Shown: positions 5,899 through 13,900 of the stretch, piece after piece | How the letters are laid out: each line of letters opens with the position of its first letter | How positions within the stretch are numbered: the stretch's first letter is position 1 | NCBI GenBank assembly: GCA_003448685.1 | Contig: DLXW01000258.1 | Coordinates: 646 to 20,663 of the forward strand | Length of the DNA: 20,018 bases | Direction of reading: 5' to 3' | Source: Cyanothece sp. UBA12306 | Lineage (GTDB): Bacteria; Cyanobacteriota; Cyanobacteriia; Cyanobacteriales; Microcystaceae | The notes under the pieces: model-generated | Told to the model about the DNA's origin: nothing | What the model saw: the letters and a program-made list of their open reading frames with translations, nothing else | Databases searched by the model: none | Position numbers and translations under genes: made by a program

Positions 5899-7330
5899 AG
5901 AAGGAATTACCAGAATTGAGTCTCTATTGACCCAAGATTATGAAAGAACTGTCAAAGGTTCTAAACATAAAATCTCTCGGCGTAGTCTAGCCTTATTATT
6001 AATTCAAGGAGATCCAATTTTTTGGCAACAAGTTCAAAAAAAAGAAACCCATCTGTCCGAAATTAAAACTGTCATTAATTATCTACAATCACAGTTTAGT
6101 GATCCTTTGGTTTTAGTAATTGCTAAAAGTCGCCATCAGTTGGCCAGAAAAATTGCTGAAGTTTCTATGGTTAATATTAGGAAAAAATCCCAAGAAAATG
6201 AGGAATTTTTTCATCAAGTTACCGTTAATCCTATCACAGGATTTCCTTTAGCATTTATTATCCTGTATGTCGGTTTTTATGAGTTTGTTGGCAGATTTGG
6301 AGCCGGAACTTTAGTCAATTACCTAGAAGGATTTTTTACTGAAAAAATTAATCCCTGGGTTAATGAGGTGACAGAATATATTATTCCTAGTAGCATTTGG
6401 CAAGATTTAATTGCCCATGACTACGGCATTATTACCTTGGGATTGCGTTATGCAATTAGTATTGTTTTTCCTATTGTCTTGACTTTCTTTTTAATGTTTT
6501 CTTTGCTAGAAGACAGTGGTTATTTACCAAGACTTTCTATTTTAGCTGATCGGTTATTTAAAGCCTTAGGATTATCAGGTCGTTCCCTAATTCCCCTTAC
6601 TCTAGGATTAGGATGTGGCAGCATGGCTACCTTAGTTACCAGAACCTTAGAAAGTAAAAGAGAAAGAATTATTACTACTCTTTTATTGGCTTTAGTTATC
6701 CCTTGTTCTGCTCAATTGGGTATCATCATAGGTTTGCTCTCACAAAATTCTGTTGCCCTGATAATTTGGGGGTGTATGACGGCCATTATTTTGTTATTTG
6801 TAGGATCATTAACTGCGAAAATTTTGCCGGGTAATCCTGCTTGTTTTTATATGGAAATTCCTCCCTTAAGGTTACCCAGTTTTCAATCGGTTATCCTTAA
6901 AACTTATTCGCGAATTAGGTGGTATTTAAAAGAAATTATTCCCCTATTTATTTTAGCTTCTGGACTCATTTGGTTTGGGAAGTTGACAGGAATTTTTGAT
7001 TTATTAATGGGAATTTTAGAGCCCATTATGATCAATTTGGGACTCTCTCAAGAAACCGCAACTATCTTCTTATATGGATTATTTCGTAGAGACTATGGCG
7101 CGGCTGGATTATTTGACTTATATCAAAGAAATCTGTTAGTTGGTCGACAATTGGTAGTAGCAACAGTAACTTTAACTTTATTTATTCCCTGTTTCTCTCA
7201 AATTAAATTTATGCTCAAAGAACAGGGCTTAAAAACCACTGTAGCCATGACCATTTTTATCTTTGTCTTTGCCTTTTTAATTGGCTATTTGCTCAACAAA
7301 TCCTTAATTATTTTAGGAGTCATACTCTAA
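5864..7330 (+). CDS. feoB: FeoB C-terminal half: Fe(II) permease membrane domain (split gene)
   Basis: This 488-codon frame holds the FeoB linker and inner-membrane permease. RYPTAIEEGITRIESLL is the helical linker that normally follows the G domain. Multiple hydrophobic segments come next. Gate-type blocks are GLGCGSMATLVTRTLESKRE with a following LVIPCSAQLG, and the second gate FLYGLFRRDYGAAGLF with TLFIPCFSQIKF. These cysteine-containing motifs match the Fe(II) pathway of FeoB. The ATG at 5864 has AAGG nine bases upstream, so independent, coupled initiation is possible. Its first residues (MSILL) look like out-of-frame reading of the G-domain end, which argues for a secondary break. feoA follows with no gap. 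The two halves together would be about 690 residues, a normal FeoB length. Confidence 0.87.
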   Translation: MSILLRYPTAIEEGITRIESLLTQDYERTVKGSKHKISRRSLALLLIQGDPIFWQQVQKKETHLSEIKTVINYLQSQFSDPLVLVIAKSRHQLARKIAEVSMVNIRKKSQENEEFFHQVTVNPITGFPLAFIILYVGFYEFVGRFGAGTLVNYLEGFFTEKINPWVNEVTEYIIPSSIWQDLIAHDYGIITLGLRYAISIVFPIVLTFFLMFSLLEDSGYLPRLSILADRLFKALGLSGRSLIPLTLGLGCGSMATLVTRTLESKRERIITTLLLALVIPCSAQLGIIIGLLSQNSVALIIWGCMTAIILLFVGSLTAKILPGNPACFYMEIPPLRLPSFQSVILKTYSRIRWYLKEIIPLFILASGLIWFGKLTGIFDLLMGILEPIMINLGLSQETATIFLYGLFRRDYGAAGLFDLYQRNLLVGRQLVVATVTLTLFIPCFSQIKFMLKEQGLKTTVAMTIFIFVFAFLIGYLLNKSLIILGVIL

Positions 7331-7582
7331 ATGTTTACTCAAAGCTTTGCCGTAGAATCTTCTGCCTTAAACCTACTCAAAGAAAAAGAAACTGGTATCA
7401 TCACCCAATTCCGTAAAAATGATGAAAGTTTACTCAGAAAACTAATTGCTATCGGTATTATGCCTGGACTTCCCATCACCTTAGAACAAAGATTTCCATC
7501 CTATGTTGTTAAAGTAGCAGGAATGCGAATTGCCATCGATCGCGCCCTAGCTCGTGCTATTTATGTCCGGCGTACTCGATAA
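7331..7582 (+). CDS. feoA: FeoA, SH3-like partner of FeoB
   Basis: This 83-residue cytoplasmic protein has the FeoA SH3-like barrel pattern: GIITQFRKNDESLLRKLIAIGIMPGLPITLEQRFPSYVVKVAGMRIAIDRALARAIYVR in sequence, with the conserved L..IG..PG core and a terminal IDR.LA..I.V block. FeoA is thought to assist FeoB assembly or activity. The ATG begins directly after the feoB stop, so the two are translationally coupled. The feoB-feoA order is the reverse of enterobacterial feoABC. Placement inside a nif cluster suggests iron supply for nitrogenase synthesis. Confidence 0.9.
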   Translation: MFTQSFAVESSALNLLKEKETGIITQFRKNDESLLRKLIAIGIMPGLPITLEQRFPSYVVKVAGMRIAIDRALARAIYVRRTR

Positions 7583-7922
7583 TCTCGATGACTTTCGAGC
7601 TAAACTTGACGACTATTCCCTACAAGTCAAACTGTTTCCCGAAAAAATAGCAACATTTTCAAGATTTCCTATTTCCCTAAGTATTTTAGTTTTGCCCAAC
7701 GCGCCTCATGGTACTACAGAATTCAAGTGGATAACTCTGTCTTGAATACCCAACCAATCAACCCTTGGAGTTGGTTGATTAATCTCTGAATAGTTAATAG
7801 TTGATAGTTAATAGTTGATAGTGATTTTTGATCACAAAACTTATTAATTATTCTTCAGGACTAGTTCAGTGACAATGGGTTCTTTTTAACTCCAAAAATC
7901 CATCCTAGAAAGGAGAACGATT
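7583..7922 (+). other. feoA-fdxB intergenic region
   Basis: This is a gap of 340 bases. A 60-codon frame from ATG 7563 (overlapping the feoA end) to 7745 begins MSGVLDNLDDFRAKLDDY but matches nothing I recognise; it could be a coupled small gene or chance. AATCAACC (7756-7763) and GGTTGATT (7773-7780) form an 8-bp stem with a 9-base loop and no T tract. Heptamer repeats follow at 7791-7824. The fdxB ribosome binding site AAAGGAG is at 7909-7915. No GTA-N8-TAC site is seen. Confidence 0.5.
7791..7824 (-). repeat. STRR heptamer array upstream of fdxB
   Basis: TAGTTAA and TAGTTGA alternate for four units (7791-7818), followed by a partial unit. On the minus strand these read TCAACTA/TTAACTA, identical to the units between hesA and hesB but in the opposite orientation. 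Confidence 0.85.
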
Positions 7923-8216
7923 ATGGCAAATGTAACTGGTTTAACCTTTGGTGGACTTGAATGGATTCCCCGATTTATTGAATCCATTGATAAAGATACC
8001 TGTCTTGGTTGTGGACGTTGTTTTAAAGTCTGCGGTCAAAAGGTATTATCGTTGATGGCTCTTAATGAAGACGGTGAATTTGTTGATGATGAAGATGATG
8101 AAGAAATCGAACGCAAAGTGATGACTATTGCTAATAAAGCTAAATGCATTGGTTGTGAAGCTTGTGCTCGTATTTGTCCGAAAAAATGCTACACTCACGC
8201 GCCCTTACCTGCGTAG
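7923..8216 (+). CDS. fdxB: FdxB, nif-specific ferredoxin III, 2x[4Fe-4S]
   Basis: This 97-residue protein has two full cluster motifs, C27-x2-C30-x2-C33-x3-C37 and C75-x2-C78-x2-C81-x3-C85, and an extra C89. The N-terminus ([20 protein letters not shown]) and the acidic insert between the motifs ([17 protein letters not shown] region) are typical of the nif-linked ferredoxin III family. Unlike most ferredoxins of the 2x[4Fe-4S] type, the second CxxCxxCxxxC ends in CP while the first ends in CG. The ATG is preceded by AAAGGAG with 7-base spacing. It probably supplies electrons to nitrogenase or to cofactor biosynthesis. It is the last gene of the nif block. Confidence 0.93.
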   Translation: MANVTGLTFGGLEWIPRFIESIDKDTCLGCGRCFKVCGQKVLSLMALNEDGEFVDDEDDEEIERKVMTIANKAKCIGCEACARICPKKCYTHAPLPA

Positions 8217-8232
8217 CAATCCTCGCCGTTTC

Positions 8233-8264
8233 GGGTTGCGCTTCGGCGCAACCTAAATTTTATT
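8233..8264 (+). terminator. UUCG-tetraloop terminator after fdxB
   Basis: GGTTGCGC (8234-8241), loop TTCG, GCGCAACC (8246-8253) form a perfect 8-bp stem with an extra-stable UUCG loop, followed by TAAATTTTATT. It lies 17 bases after the fdxB stop and marks the end of the nif/feo block. Confidence 0.85.
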
Positions 8265-8271
8265 GTCATAA

Positions 8272-8445
8272 TTGACGCTCCTATATTTCGTTAATGCACT
8301 CTACAAGATTGGCGATCGCATTTAGGAGCAAACCTTTGCACCTCTAGGTTTAGAACTAATATATTGCTACTCTGAACAACCTGATCTTAGTCAGGAAAAT
8401 CTTGCTCTTGTGGTCAAAAATTATAAAGAAATTAAATATTTTTAG
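8272..8445 (+). pseudogene. Possible gene relic with one in-frame stop
   Basis: A frame without its own ATG reads LYFVNALYKIGDRI, then TAG (8323-8325), then EQTFAPLGLELIYCYSEQPD and on to NYKEIKYF and a stop at 8443-8445. The composition looks protein-like, but I do not recognise the family. A HIP1 octamer (8312-8319) sits just before the internal stop. It may be the 3' end of a decayed gene left at the edge of the accessory block, or chance. The only other features in 8217-8507 are the fdxB terminator and a GTA-N8-TAC match at 8456-8469. Confidence 0.3.
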
Positions 8446-8507
8446 ATAAAATTCTGTAAAATACAGTACACTATAGGGATTAATCTTGACAAAAATGATT
8501 TCTCCCC

Positions 8508-10937
8508 ATGAGTCAAATAACTTCTGGCGGCTATTCTCCAAGCACTTTAGCTCAACTTCCTGCTATCAGAACCTTTCAAATGGATGGGAGTGGTATTGGC
8601 AGCATACCCAATGCAGTTAATCTTTTCCGAGGGGATGTTAACCTGCCTTTGGAATTAATATCTCTTCCGGGTAGAGGTGAACTCGATGTAAAAGTTGCCA
8701 TCATGTACCAGAGTAATATTCAAAACCTGGTGGATACTTGGAATTTGGAAGCACCGACGGGTATCCTAGGGTTAGGCTGGAATATGCCATACGAAATGAT
8801 TGCTATTGACAATAAAAGCACGGGTTCTACCTATGATGACCAATATTACCTTGTTTCTGGCGGAGGAGCTAATCGACTGCATCAAGATGGGGTAACTCAA
8901 GATGGTGCATGGAATTTTGAGACAGAAGACTATAAACCTTGGGATATTCGCTACTATCCAAAAGACGAAAAATGGGTGATTATCAAAGAAAATGGTGTCA
9001 AGCAGATTTATGGAGGTAAGAAAGATAATTTACCACAAAATAATCCATATATTCAATGGGGGATAAAATGGGGTAACTGGATTGGTAGCACCACAAATAT
9101 ATCAGGACAAGAACCCATTGCACTAGCTTGGAATTTAGCAGGAATTGAAAATACTTGGGGTGAAAAAGTAACCTTTAGCTACGAAGTTGATTTAGAGGAA
9201 ATTGGGAGCGGTGGTTATCAATATACCCAAGCTACTTACCTAAAACAAATTACCGCTTTAGATGGACGTACTGTTACTTTTAACTATAAAGAGAAACAGT
9301 ATGATGACCAAGTAAGAGAATATCAAATCCCCCATCAATATGCTGGACAATCAAACCTTCATGCTTATCAGGATAGATATGAAACTAAGTTTCTTGACTC
9401 CATTGAAGTAAGAAATGAAGAATCAAAATCACTCTTATTTTCATTGCAATTTGATTATGAGTTAGAAAATGTTTCTTTAATTGATTTTAATAACCCAGAT
9501 TTCTCTAAACGTTATCTAACAGGAATAACTCAAAAAAGTTCTTATGGAGAGTCTTTACCAGGTTATAAGTTTGAGTATTATACCAAAGATCTAAATGAGA
9601 ATATCCATCGTGGTGCTTTACAAAATATTATCTATCCTGCTGGTGGTGTTGCTAATTTCACCTATGACAAAAAGAATCTAGTTGGGACTTCCCATGAAAC
9701 CACTATTTATGGTAACGGAATACCTCGTGTTTGGTTTGGAAATGATTATGTTGTCATTGCTTACTATGATGATAGTCAAGGAAATTTAGATGTTAAAGTA
9801 TATAGCTGGAATGGTAATTGGATAAGTGATACACCAAGTGCAGGAGGGTTTAATTTTAAGCTGGATATTGATAGTTTGCAGGTGGTAACTCAAGGGAATT
9901 TCTTTGCACTGAGTTTTAAACAAACTAATCAGTCTTTGATGAATGTTTATCTATTCCATCAAGATATGGGACGATTTGGACAATGGAGTTATGAAAATTA
10001 TTATTTGAATTTAGCTTCAAATGATGTCCAAACACACCTTGCTGTTGGGAGTAATTTTGTTGTTGCTTGTTCTTCTGGAAGTACAAAATTAGGTCGTTAT
10101 GTATGGAATCAGCAGTTAAAAAGTTGGGATGATAAAAGTACAACTATAAGTCAAGGGAATTATAGTTTAGCTGCTTTGGGGAATTATTTCACCATCGGTA
10201 TCTATGATACTGCTTCTAAAAGTTGTGAACTCCTGTTATATTACCTAGATGAAATTTACAAACAATGGACTAGGAAAGATATTGGAAGTATTAGTCCAGT
10301 TGACAAAGATAATAAAGGTAATCCTTATTTTAATTGGAGTTTGGGTAATGACTCAGCAACAGCAACTTTTATTAAATCTTTTGGTACTAATATTGATTAT
10401 CAAGTTCAAGTCTATCAATGGGATGGTTCGTTTAATATTAGTTTACCTATCAGTAATTCCTATAGCGTACCTCAAGATACAAAAGAAACCTTTGGCTATT
10501 CCATCACTACAGGTAGCTTAGTGGCAAATATTGGTCATCTCTGGCGATATAATGGTAGCGAGTGGATAGATAGTAACCTGAATGTTTCTAGTGGAAATGA
10601 AGCGACAAAGTTTGCTTATGGTTCTGATTTAGCTATTGCTTCAAGTTCTAATTCAACTGATATCAAAGCTTATAATCCTTACCAAGATAGTTGGTCATAT
10701 CCAGAAGGTTCATGGTCAAGCAATGAGTATCACCCCACTGTGAGTGGTAATTTTGTAACAGTTGGAAACGGTATATTTTACAGAAATAATCAAGGTCAAC
10801 TTAATAAAGATCAACAATCAATTTCATCGGGAATTAAACCTGATAGTATCATAAACCGCGCACCTTTTTATATTGCTTACGAGACGGATAATGGAGAAAG
10901 TTCAGATATTATTATTGAAAAATGGCAAGGTTGTTAA
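8508..10937 (+). CDS. Rhs/YD-repeat toxin-like giant protein, N-terminal part (frame-broken)
   Basis: These 809 codons form the N-terminal shell of a large Rhs-type protein. Residues about 25-110 (SGIGSIPNAVNLFRGDVNLP, later GILGLGWNMP) resemble the start of SpvB/TcB-like and Rhs shell proteins. From about residue 400 to the end there are repeated blades with Trp/Asn-Gly motifs (VYSWNGNW, YQWDGS, WRYNGSEW), suggesting a beta-propeller. The start is limited by an in-frame TGA at 8496-8498, and no Shine-Dalgarno is visible. The frame ends early at EKWQGC-stop, while the +1 frame continues the protein from NGKVVNTEYLSERI. Restoring an AATGG unit (EKWNGK) or removing one A from the A5 run (IIENGK) joins the two. 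No signal peptide is apparent. Confidence 0.8.
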   Translation: MSQITSGGYSPSTLAQLPAIRTFQMDGSGIGSIPNAVNLFRGDVNLPLELISLPGRGELDVKVAIMYQSNIQNLVDTWNLEAPTGILGLGWNMPYEMIAIDNKSTGSTYDDQYYLVSGGGANRLHQDGVTQDGAWNFETEDYKPWDIRYYPKDEKWVIIKENGVKQIYGGKKDNLPQNNPYIQWGIKWGNWIGSTTNISGQEPIALAWNLAGIENTWGEKVTFSYEVDLEEIGSGGYQYTQATYLKQITALDGRTVTFNYKEKQYDDQVREYQIPHQYAGQSNLHAYQDRYETKFLDSIEVRNEESKSLLFSLQFDYELENVSLIDFNNPDFSKRYLTGITQKSSYGESLPGYKFEYYTKDLNENIHRGALQNIIYPAGGVANFTYDKKNLVGTSHETTIYGNGIPRVWFGNDYVVIAYYDDSQGNLDVKVYSWNGNWISDTPSAGGFNFKLDIDSLQVVTQGNFFALSFKQTNQSLMNVYLFHQDMGRFGQWSYENYYLNLASNDVQTHLAVGSNFVVACSSGSTKLGRYVWNQQLKSWDDKSTTISQGNYSLAALGNYFTIGIYDTASKSCELLLYYLDEIYKQWTRKDIGSISPVDKDNKGNPYFNWSLGNDSATATFIKSFGTNIDYQVQVYQWDGSFNISLPISNSYSVPQDTKETFGYSITTGSLVANIGHLWRYNGSEWIDSNLNVSSGNEATKFAYGSDLAIASSSNSTDIKAYNPYQDSWSYPEGSWSSNEYHPTVSGNFVTVGNGIFYRNNQGQLNKDQQSISSGIKPDSIINRAPFYIAYETDNGESSDIIIEKWQGC

Positions 10938-13900
10938 TACTGAATATCTGTCAGAAAGAATTTATGTTGATAACGAAAGCAGTAAAGGGAAATCGGGTAC
11001 TAATTTAGCTGGATATAATGCTTTTGTCACTTATCAAGGAGATAATTTTGATCAAGCTTCTAACTTGAAGCTATATAATGTCTTTAATCAATCAATTCAA
11101 GGGAATGTTACTGATTTTCCAGTTGTTGAAGTAACTATTAAGGACGGTTATCAAGAAAGTCAGACTATCTATGATTATGATACAGGTAATATTGTCATTA
11201 GCGTTGAAGGAATAGTTACGGAATATTCTCAGGTTACGATTATCAAAGGTAGTGATACTCCAACATCAACTCCTTTCGGTAAAACCGAATATATTTTCTT
11301 TAATGGACTTTCAGTAGGAGGGTTGGGTTTGAAAGATTTTAAAGGAATACCTCCCTATTACTACACTTTACTACATGGTTCTTTGTATCAACAAAAATCC
11401 TATAATTCTACAGATGATGAGGTAGCTTTTCAAACTATAGATTATGAAATAGTAACCCAAAGACAGCTATTAGGAGAGTCAGAAAAAGTTGATTTATACG
11501 GATTTTATATCCAACACAAACAAGAGTCAAATATTCTTTATAGTAAGGAGATTGGTACTAGCGACTCAAATGCAGAAGTTCAACGAAAGGTTGAATATGA
11601 ATATGACTCAGCAACAGGATTATTAAAAAAACAAACAACTTACAATTACAATAGTTTAGGTGAGGAAGAAATCCTGACACAAACTTCTGTTTATGGTTGG
11701 GAAAAATATGAGGAATTAAAACAACAAAATATCCTCACTCCTGTTGTGGAAACTACTAACAAAACTAATGATCAAATAACAGCGATCGCCGTTTCAACTT
11801 GGAAAGACTGGGGAGGAAATAAATGGGGTTTATACAGAAGTTATCAAGGACTGAATAAAGACGCTATTTTTGACCAATGGAATAATCAAATTGAACCACC
11901 AACAACAGATTGGTTGCAAGTTTCAGAAGTGGTTTCTCGTACTTCCAATGGAGTTGCACAAGATGTAATTGATGTCAATGGAGTTCACAGTTCAACTCTA
12001 TTAGATAACCAGCAATTCTATCCTATTGCTCAGTTTAGTAATGCTACGATTGAAGAAGCAACTTATACAGGTTTTGAAGCTTACGAAAATCTCAGTGATT
12101 GGAGTGTAAATCAAGGAAATATAACTGATTTAATTGTCACAGGAGATGCTCATACAGGATTTTCGAGTTTGCAACTTAAACCTAATTTAACTCTTACCAA
12201 GCAAACAGTTCTAGCAATAACAAACAATAAGCAAATTTATCTTATTTCTGCTTGGATTAAAACAGAAACAGGGTTTACAACAGATGGGGGTAAAGCTGAA
12301 CTTAAACTACAGTTTTACAATGATAATAACCCAGTAGGACAAGCTATTACTGTTTCCATTGAATCTACCGATAGCGAATGGCAATATTGGAACTATGCAA
12401 TTGATCCTAATCAAATTCAGGGAACACAATTAGGACTAGAAATATCTAATCAAAAAGCATCTAAATCTTTTTTAGTTGATGATATTTGCTTTGTTCCTTT
12501 GATGGGTGCTTTTCAAGGAAATGTCTATGAACCGAAATATAAACTGGTTAGCGCACAACTAGGAAATGGTAGTGATACCGTCCGTAATTTCTATGATTCA
12601 TTCCAACGCAAAGTAGCAGAAATTGGACTGGGTGAGACAGTTAATGGGGTTACGACATCCTATTTAACTCGACAAGGAAATGAGCAAGAAAATTATGTCT
12701 TTCCTCAAGATAAACCTAACAGTGTTCTAGGTATTGCAGCAGCAGAAGGAGGAGTTTATGCTAACTTTATTAATGGTGAACAATGGAAACAAGAATGGCA
12801 ACCCACCCCTAACCCCTCCGAGGAGGGGAATAATTGGAAGGTAGAAAATAATGCTTTAGTGCACACAGGAAACACCTCGGACAGCATCAGTTATCAATCT
12901 ACTGCATCATTTAGTAATTATGGTGTAAGGTTATCAGTCAATCCATCAGATACACCCCAACAACCGTTAGGTATTAGCATTGGTGATCAATTAACTGTAA
13001 CCTGGACACAAAATCAGGGTTGGACTTTAACCCTTAATGGTACATCTTCCCAAGTTGCTAACACAGGTTCTATCCCCCATGAATGGTTATTAGTTGCTGC
13101 CAATAATACCCTTTTATTCTATGCTGATGGTCAACAAATATTTGCTCAAACCATAGATAATAATATTACTGGTGCGCTAGAAATATTTACCGCAGATCAA
13201 GTTAGTTTCTCTAATATTGTTACCTTCAAAAATCCCCAAATTGGTATTACTTATAGTGATGGTGCAGGAAAAGAAAGGCAAACCCAAGCATTAGAAGGAA
13301 GTAACTGTCTGGTAACAGCAACGGTTTATGATGTTTTAGACCGTGAGGCGATCGCGACTAAAACAGCACAGTTTAATAATACTCTCTTCGGTTATCGAAC
13401 AGAATTTGTAGATATTAACTGGGAAACAGGGGTAATGACGGGAGAGGTAGCTAATTATTATCCCGAAGATCAAGGTTATCCTTACAGCAGAACCGTGTAT
13501 GAACCATCACCCTTGAGTCGTCCTATTGAACAAGGAATACCAGGGAAAGCATTTGCTATCGGGAATGGTAATACCCATATTGTCACCAGTGAATATGGAA
13601 CCAATGTACAAGGGTTTTTTGCGGAAGATTCCTATCCATCTGGACAATATTTTGTGGACAAGGTAACGGATGCTGATGGAACCCCTGTTTATACCCTCAA
13701 AGATAAATTAGGTAATACTTTAGCGCAAAAAGCGGGGCCCATCACAGCAGGAAGTGATGTTTATCAAACTACTCGCAGTATTTATGATGCTGCGGGAAAT
13801 GTAGTTAAAGTGTTGCTTCCTAATCAATTTGTTCCCCCTGAAGGTTCTCAACCGGATGCTTGGGAAATCACCATGGAATACGATTTCCTGGGACAAATGA

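Noticed and set aside
5860..5900. Programmed ribosomal frameshift in feoB
   Set aside because: No slippery heptamer or +1 shifty codon-stop pair is apparent at the junction; a short indel or true gene split explains it better.
7563..7745. Small gene overlapping the feoA end (MSGVLDNLDD...)
   Set aside because: Placement could fit translational coupling, but I see no recognisable family, no separate ribosome binding site and a low-complexity hydrophobic tail; kept only as a note in the intergenic entry.
12801..12830. CRISPR or transposon terminus
   Set aside because: The three copies are scattered, unevenly spaced, in mixed orientation and have no associated cas or transposase gene.
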